DNA of 64,000 nt from Nostoc sp. FACHB-892 (GTDB taxonomy: Bacteria > Cyanobacteriota > Cyanobacteriia > Cyanobacteriales > Nostocaceae), in the NCBI RefSeq assembly GCF_014698795.1, contig NZ_JACJTR010000003.1, positions 62,001-126,000 of the forward strand, in the 5' to 3' direction. Both the position numbers and the translations under genes were made by a program. Positions 44,604-55,006 of this stretch are shown one piece after another. Under the pieces are notes generated by a model that did not search any database, was not told the DNA's origin, and worked only from the letters and a program-made list of their open reading frames with translations. The first letter of the stretch is position 1. Every line of letters starts with the position of its first letter.

Positions 44604-45263
44604 TTATCGGCGAACTAACTTATCAATAACTTTGTTATTGTCCATAACTGGTTGGTCAGCATTGAAAGCTTTGTTAACAATAACTCGCTTAGGTGATTGA
44701 GCGCCATTTTGGACGTACAGTCCTGGCAATACACTCACTTTGCTTTCTTTACCTTCAGGCACTAGACTTACTTTAAGCTCATGGAGAACTTGCTGTTGTT
44801 CTTTGATAATTTGGGTCAGTTCGTTTAGTTTTTGAGTGTGTAAATCATCCAATTTTTGATGCAGCAGTTCGATATTTTGTCCAGCTTTCAAATTCACCTG
44901 ATGATCAATTTCGGCATTTCTCCGATCAGTATCAGACTGGCGGTTTTGGCTCATCAAGACAACTGGCGCTGTATAGGCTGAGGCAAATGAAAACACTAAA
45001 TTGAGCATCATGAACGGTGATTCATCCCAGTGGGGAACCCCAGGCGTTGCGTTTATACCAACCCAGCCAGCTAAAACAACGCTTTGCCCAATCAGAAATC
45101 CCCAAGAACCCACTTTCATGGCTAATTTATCAGCAATGCGTTGTCCGCGAGTCAGTGGTTCAGTGGAAATGTTTTGGGCTGCTGGTTGTATCTCCACAAT
45201 TTGAGGTTTTTGAACTACTTTTACATCAACATTGTTGGATGATACTTTTTTGAATGGATTCAT
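44604..45263 (-). CDS. DUF1003 membrane protein
   Basis: 219 residues from ATG 45263, with GAGGTG placed five bases upstream; an unconserved 26-codon extension reaches 45341. The DUF1003 core is GQRIADKLAMKVGSWGFLIG, two membrane helices (FLIGQSVVLAGWVGINA and FMMLNLVFSFASAYTAPVVL) and MSQNRQSDTDRRNAEIDHQV. A coiled-coil follows (QNIELLHQKLDDLHTQKLNE), then a basic tail. The N-terminal ~55 residues are polar. It is in the plasma membrane with both ends in the cytosol. The function of DUF1003 is unknown. Confidence 0.85.
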   Translation of the reverse strand: MNPFKKVSSNNVDVKVVQKPQIVEIQPAAQNISTEPLTRGQRIADKLAMKVGSWGFLIGQSVVLAGWVGINATPGVPHWDESPFMMLNLVFSFASAYTAPVVLMSQNRQSDTDRRNAEIDHQVNLKAGQNIELLHQKLDDLHTQKLNELTQIIKEQQQVLHELKVSLVPEGKESKVSVLPGLYVQNGAQSPKRVIVNKAFNADQPVMDNNKVIDKLVRR

Positions 45264-45531
45264 GTTGCACCTCTTGGCGTTATTTCTGTCTGTGTTTACC
45301 CTGATAACTTTTAATGTACGATGGTTAAACGATAGAAGCAAATATTATAACTTTGCAAAACGATAAACAAAAGTGATGATAAGCAAAAAACTATCTTCAG
45401 ATATTTAGGTGTAGAGGCAGCGATCGCACTCCAGCTTGATGTAGTAGTGATAGATGATTGGAAGCTACACAATAATATATAGAAGGTTCTAGATAGCACA
45501 ACTCTTTACTTGGTTCGTAGTTAGGCAAATC

Positions 45532-46371
45532 ATGCAACTACATAAATTCGACAACATTCAGGAATTTTGGGACTGTACTCAGGCTTACTTACTTCAGCAT
45601 CAGGTAGAAAATAATCTTTTGCTTAGTATCTTGCATACCTTGTTGCATAACCCAGAACGTTATGTAGGTAAGCCTTATTTAGCAATTGTCCAAACAAATG
45701 GTGAGATTCTGGCTGTTGCCATCCGCACCCCACCCCAAAAATTGATCCTATCCAAAGCCCAGAATATGGATACTTTGCGATTGATTGCTCAAGATTTGCG
45801 TCAAGAGCAACTCCCAGGAATCATGGGACTGGCTAAAGAGGTAGAAATATTCTCGCAAACTTGGCAAACACTGACAGGGCAATTCTATCAACGGTCGGTG
45901 GTAATGAAAATTTACCAATTAACGGCAATGCAAAGAGTCTCAACAGCCAGAGGATATCTCAGACTGGCAACTGAAAGCGATCGCTCTCTTTTGGTCGAGT
46001 GGCTTTCTGCATTTTTGTCTGAGATAGATGAGGCGGTGAGAGAAGATGTCGAACACCAGGTAGATAATTGGTTGAAACAGCAGAATACTTATTTTTGGGT
46101 TGATAGCACTCCAGTTTCAATTGCCTCTAGTAAACAAGTGTTACCTACAATTGGTCGGATCAATTTAGCTTATACACCACCAGAGTATCGTCGCAAAGGA
46201 TATGCTACTGCCTGTGTCGCAGCGTTAAGCCAAAAACTGCTAGACCAAGGATGCCGCCATTGTTTCCTCATGGCAGATTTAGCCAATCCCACAGCCAATC
46301 ATATTTATCAAGCGATTGGGTATCGCCCCCTAAGCGATTGGCACGAATACTCATTCACCTCAAACGAGTAA
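45532..46371 (+). CDS. GNAT-family N-acetyltransferase
   Basis: 279 residues. The C-terminal GNAT domain (about 145-275) has the acetyl-CoA loop in YTPPEYRRKGYATACVAALS (the Q/RxxGxG/A pattern as RRKGYA), and the closing strand and helix HCFLMADLANPTANHIYQAI, GYRPLSDWHEYSF. The N-terminal 120 residues are a diverged GNAT-like or FR47-type half with LLSILHTLLHNPERYVGKPY and PPQKLILSKA. Such proteins acetylate small amines or antibiotics; the substrate is not visible. It stands alone with host-like base composition. Confidence 0.85.
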   Translation: MQLHKFDNIQEFWDCTQAYLLQHQVENNLLLSILHTLLHNPERYVGKPYLAIVQTNGEILAVAIRTPPQKLILSKAQNMDTLRLIAQDLRQEQLPGIMGLAKEVEIFSQTWQTLTGQFYQRSVVMKIYQLTAMQRVSTARGYLRLATESDRSLLVEWLSAFLSEIDEAVREDVEHQVDNWLKQQNTYFWVDSTPVSIASSKQVLPTIGRINLAYTPPEYRRKGYATACVAALSQKLLDQGCRHCFLMADLANPTANHIYQAIGYRPLSDWHEYSFTSNE

Positions 46372-46521
46372 GCATAATAAAGCGATCGCTTCAATTAAAT
46401 TACTTTCTATGGCAGAATATGTAAACTGCGATCGCACCTCCATCTCCTAAAACACCAGGGTAAGCGCATTTCATAATAGGGTATCCAAGTGGGGAAATAA
46501 CGAGAGGACTGAACACTCATC

Positions 46522-47184
46522 CTAAGACTTGGTTTCTTGTGTTTGTGCGTCGATAATTACACTCCAGTCATCATTTGTTACAGCAGCTTCAAGTTGACGC
46601 TGACGTTCGGCTATACTCGCATCTATTGTTTCTGACTCTTTAGAGAGGGTTGTGTCAGCCATTGCTTTCCGCAGTTTTAGCTTTTTCTCCTCGTAGGCTT
46701 GACGTTCCGCCTCTGACATTACCGCCTTTGCAGCTTCGCCTACCGTGCTAGCCCACATTTCGCAATCAGTTGCATTACCAGGTGGTGTGCTTTCGAGTTC
46801 TGCTATCCACGCATCTCGCAAATCTTCCATTTCTTGACGCTTGGGAAACTTGAATGCTTGCACCCGCACAAAAGCACACTTTTGCTGACCATTTTGGGTG
46901 ATATGACTGTTTAGGGAAAGCAACACATTCCGAGAATAGCCGATGTACTGCGTATAGCGTTCTGCGTCTAATACTGAATAAACACCTGCGATTTTAGCGT
47001 TTTGAGCAGCTGTACTCCAAGTCTCAAAGTCAATGATTTCAGTACCATCGTTTGCCAGTTCTGGGGTTATACTCACCTCAGTGGCGGTGTGTTCGTCGTC
47101 GGAACTATACAAAAATTCATGTAGCCCACGGTGGTTTATGGGGACATTTTGATGTTCAATTGGCGGGTTGTGCTGAGTTTCCAT
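46522..47184 (-). CDS. GIY-YIG nuclease-family protein (cyanobacterial/plastid type)
   Basis: 220 residues. The GIY-YIG core is GVYSVLDAERYTQYIGYSRN, with the second motif as YIG, and the helix VLLSLNSHITQNGQQKCAFV. The glutamate expected later in the domain is probably in ELESTPPGN. The C-terminus is a long charged helix (KKLKLRKAMADTTLSKESET and on), probably coiled-coil. Related proteins occur in cyanobacteria and plants; their function is not established. It is divergent from the sugar permease gene. Confidence 0.82.
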   Translation of the reverse strand: METQHNPPIEHQNVPINHRGLHEFLYSSDDEHTATEVSITPELANDGTEIIDFETWSTAAQNAKIAGVYSVLDAERYTQYIGYSRNVLLSLNSHITQNGQQKCAFVRVQAFKFPKRQEMEDLRDAWIAELESTPPGNATDCEMWASTVGEAAKAVMSEAERQAYEEKKLKLRKAMADTTLSKESETIDASIAERQRQLEAAVTNDDWSVIIDAQTQETKS

Positions 47185-47306
47185 TGTCCTTTATCTCTGA
47201 GTTATTACAGCAGATTGCAAATATATGCCTTTAGAATATTGAAGCTTAAATTGACTCACATCCCCAAATTCTTGCTGACAAAGCGAAAACAACTATTAGA
47301 CCTTAT

Positions 47307-48236
47307 ATGAATCAATTGACACCTAAAAATTGGATATTCATCAAACAGCGACTTACCCCCTATTTATTTTTACTACCAGCCCTAGTTCTTTTGGCGTTAA
47401 CAGTCTTTTTGCCTGCGCTGCAAGCGTTTTACCTCAGCTTTACTAGCTATGAAGATATAGTCCAGCCGCCACAATGGATAGGTTTCGCCAACTTCCTTAA
47501 ACTTTGGAAGGATGCAGTTTTTTGGAAAACTTTGGAAAACACTTTTTTATATCTTGTGGGTGTAGTCCCAATTTTAGTAATTGCTCCCCTAGTGCTGGCA
47601 ATTTTAGTAAATCAGAAACTGCGGGGGATGAATTGGTTTAGATCGGCATACTACGCCCCAGTAGTAATTTCAATGGTGGTTGCGGGAATAGCTTGGAAAT
47701 GGCTGTATGCAGAAAACGGATTACTCAATCAGTTCCTGAAAGCTTTGGGTCTTTTTCCAGAAGGTATTCCTTGGCTAACTAGCCCAGCAAAAATTTTTGG
47801 CATTGTACCAATTTCTCTTGCCAGCGTCATGGCTGTCACCGTGTGGAAGGGACTAGGCTACTATATGGTGATTTATTTAGCGGGGTTGCAATCAATTCCT
47901 GCTGATGTTTACGAAGCTGCTGCGATCGATGGCTCTGATGGTATCAGCAAACATTGGGATATTACCATACCTTTGATGAAGCCATATTTAGCACTAGTGG
48001 CTGTGATTTCGGCTATTTCTGCCACCAAAGTGTTTGAAGAAGTCTACATTATGACGCAAGGGGGGCCACTCAGTAGCTCGAAAACGATTGTTTATTATCT
48101 ATATGAGCAAGCTTTTGGTAACTTGGAAATTAGCTATGCTTGTACAATTGGTTTAGTGCTATTTTTGATAATTTTAGGATTATCAATTTTGCGGTTAGTT
48201 ATCAATCAAGAGGGAGGAGATAATATCACCATTTAA
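47307..48236 (+). CDS. sugar ABC transporter permease (MalF/UgpA type)
   Basis: 309 residues with six membrane segments from residue 18 (PYLFLLPALVLLALTVFLPA). The EAA loop is YEAAAIDGSDGISKHWDITI with PLMKP, the contact to the ATPase. AFYLSFTSYED and WIGFANFLKL are typical of the first periplasmic region. It would pair with a MalG-type permease, a binding protein and an MsmK/UgpC ATPase, none of which are in the window. The substrate could be a sugar, a polyol such as glucosylglycerol, or glycerol phosphate. Confidence 0.9.
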   Translation: MNQLTPKNWIFIKQRLTPYLFLLPALVLLALTVFLPALQAFYLSFTSYEDIVQPPQWIGFANFLKLWKDAVFWKTLENTFLYLVGVVPILVIAPLVLAILVNQKLRGMNWFRSAYYAPVVISMVVAGIAWKWLYAENGLLNQFLKALGLFPEGIPWLTSPAKIFGIVPISLASVMAVTVWKGLGYYMVIYLAGLQSIPADVYEAAAIDGSDGISKHWDITIPLMKPYLALVAVISAISATKVFEEVYIMTQGGPLSSSKTIVYYLYEQAFGNLEISYACTIGLVLFLIILGLSILRLVINQEGGDNITI

Positions 48237-48280
48237 TATTTAATTATAAATATACTCAAATATTTCAACATCCAGAGTGC

Positions 48281-49072
48281 ATGAAAACAGACACGATTTT
48301 TTACACTTTATTTCAAACTCTCCCAGGTGTCTTGTTTGAACTTTTGGAACAATCTGAATCCCTGGCGTTGCACTACCAATTTACCTCGGTAGAAATAAAA
48401 GAATTAGCACGTCGTATCGATGGTTTATTCCTACCCAAACCTGACTTTCCAGAAGACATAATCTATTTTGTTGAGGTACAGTTTCAGCGCGATGACGATA
48501 TTTACTGGAGAATAATAACAGAAGCTTTCCTGTATATAAATCAATATAAACCTCAACGTCGCTGGCAAGCAGTATTGCTTTTTCCTCAACGCAGTCTCGA
48601 TCCAGGAGTACCATTCATCTATCAAACATCATTAAATCAACTGCAAATTCGGATAATTTATTTAGACGAGTTAGATGATGTAAGATCATCTTCGGTTGGG
48701 CTAGGCGTGATTAAGTTAGTCGTTGCAACAGAAGATAAAGCCGTACAGCAAGCGAAAAATTTGATAAATCAAGTACAGCAAACGGATGAAGCTAACCGTA
48801 GTAATCTCTTAGAATTAGTAGAGAGAATGCTTATCTATAAATTTGTAAACAAAACTCAGCAGGAGTTAGAAGCGATGTTTGGATTAACCGATTGGAGACA
48901 AACTAAATTTTACCAGGAAGTAAAAGAAGAAACAAAGTTGGAGACTATACCTCGTTTGCTTAAGTTTGGTTTAAGTATAGAGCAAATCTCCCAAGCATTA
49001 GAATTAGATGTTAACCAGGTACGACAAGCTATTGAGAAGCAAGGAAAAGAGGGAACAGAAAGTAATTCGTAA
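48281..49072 (+). CDS. DUF2887 / Rpn-family nuclease-like protein with intact motif
   Basis: 263 residues. MKTDTIFYTLFQTLPGVLFE is the standard opening. The nuclease motif is complete: Asp47 in RIDGLF and Glu65-Val66-Gln67 in FVEVQFQRDD. The C-terminal tail KFGLSIEQISQALELDVNQV is a short helix-turn-helix-like segment. Rpn proteins cut DNA and promote recombination in E. coli; the cyanobacterial group is untested. It follows the sugar permease by 44 bases but is unlikely to share its function. Its paralogue at 23661 has lost Glu65. Confidence 0.88.
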   Translation: MKTDTIFYTLFQTLPGVLFELLEQSESLALHYQFTSVEIKELARRIDGLFLPKPDFPEDIIYFVEVQFQRDDDIYWRIITEAFLYINQYKPQRRWQAVLLFPQRSLDPGVPFIYQTSLNQLQIRIIYLDELDDVRSSSVGLGVIKLVVATEDKAVQQAKNLINQVQQTDEANRSNLLELVERMLIYKFVNKTQQELEAMFGLTDWRQTKFYQEVKEETKLETIPRLLKFGLSIEQISQALELDVNQVRQAIEKQGKEGTESNS

Positions 49073-49093
49073 TTTCCAATTTAAGAGATTTAT

Positions 49094-52000
49094 TTAAAAC
49101 CGCGTTTGATACTCCACTACTGCACGACTATCATCAGCTAAATTAGTGGAAGCACGCACACGAAACTTATCGTTTATCCGGTAATTAACACCCCACTGGA
49201 ATGGGTCATTTGTTGTCAAAATCTTGATGCTGGAAACCGATATTTTTGAAGAAATATCAACCCCAGCCTCTGCTGCTAATTCCAAAGTTGAACTACTCCT
49301 TCCAGCTTCGGGATTATCAGAAATAATAGTAGGAAATATTCGCAGTTCACTTAAGCCAAAGGTACTCCCAATCTGGTTAAAAGCTGACTGAAAATTGTTG
49401 AACACAGCCGAACCTGCGATGTTAATCAAACCCAAAGTACTGTCGCCACGTCCTTGGGTGTCTACAAATCCACCTCCTAAAAGAGCAACAATTTCGGTTT
49501 GACTACGTGACGGACTGCTTGTTAGTTCTAGATTTTCGTTCAGTTTGCTAGCAAGACCGTTGATAGTGGCTTCGACTCGAACACTCTCTAAAGCTGATAA
49601 ACCTGTGGTATTTATCCGGCTGAAGTCATTACTTTGAGTTACGTCTAGTACCTTTGCATATAGCCGAATATCTAAGTTGGGGTCGCGGGGTTGAGAAGGG
49701 CTAAAAGTTGCAGTGTGTTGATAACCACGAGCAAGGTTAAATTGGGTAGTAAATAAATTCACCCCACCTTGTTCTAACCGAATAGTACCATCGGGTATTG
49801 GCTGATTGATTGAGCCGTTAACTATGAGATTACCAGTGGCGCGGAAGTTGAGAATAGGAGGACGGGTAATTTGGACGTTTTTACCGAGTTCTAAATCTAG
49901 ATTATTAAATCTAGCGGTTGCATTTCCTATCCCATTCCCAATTTCAGCTTTACTCTGCTTATTATCTTTTGTGGGTGATACACCCAGACCACTATTTGCA
50001 GATGAAGTCGCGTCGGTAGATTCCGCCAGCAATACCTGACCATCAAATAAATTTACTTTACCGCCAATTACTGGGCTAAGGGCAGAACCAGTAATCTGTA
50101 AATTGCCGCTAGCACCTCCCAGGTAAAGTCCCTTCAGATTTAACGCTAATTGATCGAGATTAACAGTTAGGGGATTGTCGATAATCACGTTTTCATTGTT
50201 GAAAATGGGAATTCTTCCAGCAGCTTCTACCTTCCCACGGCTAAATCTACCTTGAAAATTTTCTACTGAGATGTTGTCAAAATTAAACAGTATTCTACCT
50301 GTGACATCTTCCAGCTTTCCTGGCAAAGCCTGGGCTGAAAAAATAGCATCATTAATGGTGGCAATTCCATTTACTTCGGGTTTTTGCAATGTTCCACTTA
50401 CCTTAAGGTCTACTTCTCCTTTACCCTCCTCAAATACTACTTGATTATTCAATGCGTTTAACAGTGCCAATCCCTCGTTTTCTAACTTCATTTCTAAACT
50501 GATTTGTTCACTGTCTGGTGCCACGGAAGCAAAAGGTAATTTATAAGGGATGCTGCCAGTAATATCAACAGGTTTTGGCCCAGCAACTGCTACAGTACTA
50601 CCAAAGTTTAAACGTCCGTTGGCATAGCTGAAACTTGCGATCGCTGACTCTATTTTGCTCTGATTTAATAATCCTTCTGTAATTTGCAATTCCCCTCTAG
50701 CTTGGGGATTAGCAATGCTGCCTGCCAAAGCTGCTGTACCGTTAAGATTACCTGTGATTCCAACTGGCAGTTTGACAAAATTATTCAGTACTTGTGCTGG
50801 CAAATTATTCACCCGCAACTGTCCAGATTGTTCATCACCGCCAACGTTACCTGTGAAGGCAATCAACGTGTTTTCAGATTCAAGCCGTAAAGGTCGCAAA
50901 CTCAAAACACCGTTTTCAAAGTTACCTTCGGCAATCACTTTGTCGGCAGTATAAAAACGATTTCGTTCTTCTTTTTTACCCCAGGCAAAGTTTTGTCCAT
51001 TCAAATTAAAATCCACTGATAATCCATTGGCTGTAGCTGTATTTACAGCCACTTCCCCGTTGAAAGTGCCTTTTAAGTCTGCCAAATCTGGTATGGGAGT
51101 GGAATTAAGTCGCTGTTCTTCCTGTTCTGCTACCAAAGCTTCAATTTCAGAAAACCGTTGGATTTGGGTTAATAAAGTTTGATTTTGCACTCCTTGAGGG
51201 GTGGTGGTTAGATCCTCTGCTGTGCCATAGATTTCTGCTGAACCACCTGGCAAATTTTGTAAATCAAATATCTGCGCTACAGTCAGAACATCTTGGATCT
51301 CTCCTTGGTTGACATTCAGTTTACCTTGTAGTTGAGGACCTTTAGGGCTTTGAGCAAAAGTACCGACAAGGGCGTAGCTACTTTTGCCTTTGACAAATTC
51401 GCTGCTGGTGAGTGTGCCTTTCTCACTGCCATAACGGAATTGAGCCGCTAAATGATCGCCTTTAAGCCGGCCAATTTGCGGATTAGCGATCGCTAAATTT
51501 CCCGTTGCTGCTAATGTCTGCTGATTAAACAGCAAATCCCCAGTTAACAACCCAGTGATCTTACCAGTACCCAGTCGAGTAACTGGTGGCGGAGTCAAAT
51601 TCAATATTTGTAAGGGGAAATTTGCAAGTTTAAGCGCCCAATCATTCCCTTGCACATTGCCTATAGCTGATGCTTGCTGCCATTTTACTAAGAAGGATTT
51701 CGGGCGATTATTAGCATCTAAATTGAAAGCAAGGCGATCGCTATTACCCGCTAAGTTCAAATTTAACCCGCGTCCCTGTACTGAATCGATGTTTCCAGTT
51801 AACAACGGCTCAAAAGCAATATCTTGAACAACCAAGTCTCGTAAATTAATTTGCCCTACTACATTTGGCAAGGGCAACTTACCAGTGATTTGACCATTAA
51901 AATCTACTCTCCCCGCCACAGCAACCTGATTAGGAAGATTGATCGGTAACTGTTTTAAGTTGTAATTCTGCGCTTGAACGTTGAGATTTAGGGCAGTAAT

Positions 52001-55000
52001 TTCCGGTATACCTGCTCTCTGAGCATTGGCTAATATATTACCAGCCACACTTAAACCGGGAGCAGTTGCTCGTTCAATGGTAAGTCTTTCACCACTCCAA
52101 GCGATCGCAGCCGTCAGGGGTTGCTCAAAACCAGGGATACCTTGGGATAATTGCACTTGTCCAGCAGCACGTACATCAGCTAATTTGGATGATCCAAACG
52201 TGCCAGCTAATTGCAACTGACCGCCAAACTGACCCCGCAATTGCTGATTTAACCGATTTAATTCCACACCGTCAGCATCAACTACAGCTTGATAGCGACC
52301 ATTAGCTAATTGGATATTAGAGGCTGCGATCATTCCACCTGCAACATCCAGTCGCCCTTGACCACTAGCTTGAATCGTTTGCGGTTGGAAGGACTTAACA
52401 GAACCCGCTACGTTTGCTTGACCAGTTAACGTCCCTTGGAATTGCGGTGGTACTGCTGCTAACTGCTGCAACGGTACATTATTTGCTTGAACTTGCGCCT
52501 GGTATACACCATTACCCACTTGGATATTAGAGGCTGTGATCGTTCCACCTGCAACATCCACCCGTCCCTGACCACTAGCTTGGATAGTTTGCGGTTGGAA
52601 GGATTCAACAGAACCCGCCACGTTTGCTTGACCAGTTAACGTCCCTCGAAACTGCGGTGGTACTGCTGCCAACTGCTGCACAGGTACATTCTTAGCCTGA
52701 ACTTGTGCCTGATACATACCATTGGCAAGTTGGATATTAGAGGCTGTAATAGTCCCACGCGCAACATTTATCTGCGCCTGACCGTTGGCTTGAATAGTTT
52801 GCAGCTTAAAAGAATCAACAGAACCCGCTACATTGAACTGACCAGTTAACGCTCCCTGAAACTGCTTTGGTAGTGTTGCCAACTGCTGCACAGGCACATT
52901 ATTGGCTTTAACTTGCGCCTGATAAACACCATTAGCCACTTGAATATTAGAGGCTGTAACCGTACCACCGCCAACAGCAAGGCGACCTTCACCACTGCCA
53001 CGGAGCGTTTTCAGGCTGAAATTATCTCTGTTGCCTGCGATTTGAAATGTACCCGCCAATGGGTTCTTTAAAGCTGGGGGAGACTGTTTCAATATTTGTC
53101 CCAACCGCACACCATTAGCTACAAGTTGAGCAGAGAAGCTTTGGTCTTGCAGTTGGATATTAGAAACTGCAACTGTACCGCCGCCAATTTCAACTCCTCC
53201 ACCATCACTGCGAATCGTGGCAACTTCAAATGGTGCTGTGCTGCCTGAGAGAATAAGACGACCATTAAACTGTGCTTCCGCCAAAGAGACATTTTGCAGT
53301 TGACTTTTGTCTACAAAGGGTTCTAATTTTACCCCAGAGGCAACAGCCACAGCTTGCCAACGCTCATTGGCATAACTACCAGTTGCCCGGACTGTACCAC
53401 CACTTACATTAAGAGCTACATTGCGGAAAGAAACGTTGCGATTTGGAGCGATCGCAACTTCGCCAGTTCCGGGGTAAGTTCCGTTAGGAGCTTGAAACTG
53501 TACCAAAGTTTGGACGTTGGTAGGAGCGCCAGTTAGTTGGGCTGTACCTGAGACATTGCCGATTTTGAAGGCGGGAGTTATTTCATAAACTTTTGCGATC
53601 GCATCCCCTGGAACATTCTTAGCAGCAAAATTTATATCCAGTTGCGGGTTTTTACCGAGTTGAATTGTGCCAGCGCCCGTGATATCACCACCAAATTTAA
53701 CTTTACCTTGAATATCTTTTAGGGCAATTAAAGAGGAACTAGTAGCAAGTTCAAACTTACTACTGATGCTATTAAAATCAACTTTATCAATCCGAGCAGT
53801 TTGAATAGTGGTGACTGTGCCTGAGAGAATTGGCTCTTTAGTTGATCCAGTAATCTGCAAATCAGCTTTTACTTGTCCAGCGATCGGCATAGGTAGTTTT
53901 ACCTTGAGGGTATCCTGGGCATTAGCCAAACTTACCGCATTTACACGCCCTGCCAACTTAAAGCCTGCTTGAGCGTCGATGATTCCCGCAGCCACTACGG
54001 GAATTTTGCCGTAGTTAGTAGTAACATTGTTTAACTGCAACTCCGTCCCCTGGAAGCGGAGATTTCCTTGGCTATTGCTCAACAGTTGCGGGACTTTGGG
54101 TATTTGAAGTGTTACCCCTTCCACAGCAGCACTGCCATACAATAAAGTCTGCTGTCCTGGTGTTAACCGAACTAACAAATCGCCATTGGCTCGACCCGTC
54201 TGTAAGTTCACTGGCAACTTAATCAACCGAGTAATATCCGCAGCCAACAAGTCTTGTGCTTGCAACTGAAAGTTGCCTGCTAGCACCTTGGAACGCGTCT
54301 CTCCCTGAATAGAAATACTGCCACCACTGTCAGCTTGACCCCCTACATTAAACCTGATCAACTGATTATTTGCTAAAAGTTGGGCAGAACCGTTGATTTG
54401 AGAAAATGTTACGGGAGATGAGGACGATCTTGCTCCCCCTGCTCCCCCTGCCTCCCCTGCCTCCCTTGCCTCCTCTGCCCTCTCCTGCGGCATCAAAGCC
54501 AGCTTGGCATTACGGAACCGCAGGTAATCCAAATCGGTTTTAATTGCACCGCCTTCACGTGACGACGCTATTTTAGTGGAAATCCAGCGTCCTTGGTCAT
54601 CCTGGTCAATGTAAATATCTGGGTTGACTAAGGTAACATCTAGCTTTAAGTGGCGGTTAAAGATTAGTTGTAACAAGTCAAAACCCACCTCTACAGTTTC
54701 GACTGCGGCCCGATCTGGATCTGTGGGTGTCGCCGGGATAGCTGAAGCCCCAAACTGCACTCCTGTCAAGGAAAATTGTGTGACTCTTCCTAGTTTTACC
54801 GGACGGTTGAGTGTAGTAGTCAGACTTTGTTGTGCCAACGGCGTTAACTCTGTTTGGACAAAAGTCCACAACCGCCAAATACCGACGACAACTCCTAACA
54901 GTAAAAGTCCGCTCAAAGTAATGCTACCCCGACTCAACACCAGCAACCACAGACGCTTGCGGATAGGCGACGGAGACAGAATATCTTGATTGGGAGATTT

Positions 55001-55006
55001 AGTCAT
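49094..55006 (-). CDS. tamB: TamB-like (DUF490) translocation and assembly module protein
   Basis: 1970 residues. One N-terminal anchor (residues ~28-50, GSITLSGLLLLGVVVGIWRL) is followed by a very long beta-rich periplasmic body and the conserved TamB C-terminus (from about residue 1800: NLFTTQFNLARGYQHTATFS, ELTSSPSRSQTEIVALLGGG, WGVNYRINDKFRVRASTNL, VVEYQTRF). TamB bridges inner and outer membranes, moving lipids or helping Omp85 proteins. Residues ~600-930 hold five 70-residue tandem repeats. Residues ~178-196 (EEAREAGEAGGAGGARSSSS) are translated heptamer repeat at 54425-54478. It is longer than E. coli TamB (~1260), as usual for cyanobacteria. The Omp85 partner is not in the window. Confidence 0.92.
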   Translation of the reverse strand: MTKSPNQDILSPSPIRKRLWLLVLSRGSITLSGLLLLGVVVGIWRLWTFVQTELTPLAQQSLTTTLNRPVKLGRVTQFSLTGVQFGASAIPATPTDPDRAAVETVEVGFDLLQLIFNRHLKLDVTLVNPDIYIDQDDQGRWISTKIASSREGGAIKTDLDYLRFRNAKLALMPQERAEEAREAGEAGGAGGARSSSSPVTFSQINGSAQLLANNQLIRFNVGGQADSGGSISIQGETRSKVLAGNFQLQAQDLLAADITRLIKLPVNLQTGRANGDLLVRLTPGQQTLLYGSAAVEGVTLQIPKVPQLLSNSQGNLRFQGTELQLNNVTTNYGKIPVVAAGIIDAQAGFKLAGRVNAVSLANAQDTLKVKLPMPIAGQVKADLQITGSTKEPILSGTVTTIQTARIDKVDFNSISSKFELATSSSLIALKDIQGKVKFGGDITGAGTIQLGKNPQLDINFAAKNVPGDAIAKVYEITPAFKIGNVSGTAQLTGAPTNVQTLVQFQAPNGTYPGTGEVAIAPNRNVSFRNVALNVSGGTVRATGSYANERWQAVAVASGVKLEPFVDKSQLQNVSLAEAQFNGRLILSGSTAPFEVATIRSDGGGVEIGGGTVAVSNIQLQDQSFSAQLVANGVRLGQILKQSPPALKNPLAGTFQIAGNRDNFSLKTLRGSGEGRLAVGGGTVTASNIQVANGVYQAQVKANNVPVQQLATLPKQFQGALTGQFNVAGSVDSFKLQTIQANGQAQINVARGTITASNIQLANGMYQAQVQAKNVPVQQLAAVPPQFRGTLTGQANVAGSVESFQPQTIQASGQGRVDVAGGTITASNIQVGNGVYQAQVQANNVPLQQLAAVPPQFQGTLTGQANVAGSVKSFQPQTIQASGQGRLDVAGGMIAASNIQLANGRYQAVVDADGVELNRLNQQLRGQFGGQLQLAGTFGSSKLADVRAAGQVQLSQGIPGFEQPLTAAIAWSGERLTIERATAPGLSVAGNILANAQRAGIPEITALNLNVQAQNYNLKQLPINLPNQVAVAGRVDFNGQITGKLPLPNVVGQINLRDLVVQDIAFEPLLTGNIDSVQGRGLNLNLAGNSDRLAFNLDANNRPKSFLVKWQQASAIGNVQGNDWALKLANFPLQILNLTPPPVTRLGTGKITGLLTGDLLFNQQTLAATGNLAIANPQIGRLKGDHLAAQFRYGSEKGTLTSSEFVKGKSSYALVGTFAQSPKGPQLQGKLNVNQGEIQDVLTVAQIFDLQNLPGGSAEIYGTAEDLTTTPQGVQNQTLLTQIQRFSEIEALVAEQEEQRLNSTPIPDLADLKGTFNGEVAVNTATANGLSVDFNLNGQNFAWGKKEERNRFYTADKVIAEGNFENGVLSLRPLRLESENTLIAFTGNVGGDEQSGQLRVNNLPAQVLNNFVKLPVGITGNLNGTAALAGSIANPQARGELQITEGLLNQSKIESAIASFSYANGRLNFGSTVAVAGPKPVDITGSIPYKLPFASVAPDSEQISLEMKLENEGLALLNALNNQVVFEEGKGEVDLKVSGTLQKPEVNGIATINDAIFSAQALPGKLEDVTGRILFNFDNISVENFQGRFSRGKVEAAGRIPIFNNENVIIDNPLTVNLDQLALNLKGLYLGGASGNLQITGSALSPVIGGKVNLFDGQVLLAESTDATSSANSGLGVSPTKDNKQSKAEIGNGIGNATARFNNLDLELGKNVQITRPPILNFRATGNLIVNGSINQPIPDGTIRLEQGGVNLFTTQFNLARGYQHTATFSPSQPRDPNLDIRLYAKVLDVTQSNDFSRINTTGLSALESVRVEATINGLASKLNENLELTSSPSRSQTEIVALLGGGFVDTQGRGDSTLGLINIAGSAVFNNFQSAFNQIGSTFGLSELRIFPTIISDNPEAGRSSSTLELAAEAGVDISSKISVSSIKILTTNDPFQWGVNYRINDKFRVRASTNLADDSRAVVEYQTRF
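52260..53230. repeat. 210-bp tandem repeat inside tamB
   Basis: The marker AGGCTGYRAYMRTNCCACC-like segment occurs at 52321, 52531, 52741 and 52951, exactly 210 bases apart, with a weaker copy near 53161. Each unit encodes 70 residues with GTITASNIQ, YQAQVQANNVP, QQLAAVPPQF and GQANVAGSV blocks. Confidence 0.9.
54425..54478. repeat. in-frame repeat near the 5' end of tamB
   Basis: TGCTCCCCCTGCTCCCCCTG units followed by CTCCCCTGCCTCCCTTGCC variants, read as an Ala/Gly/Glu-rich linker on the minus strand. Confidence 0.8.
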
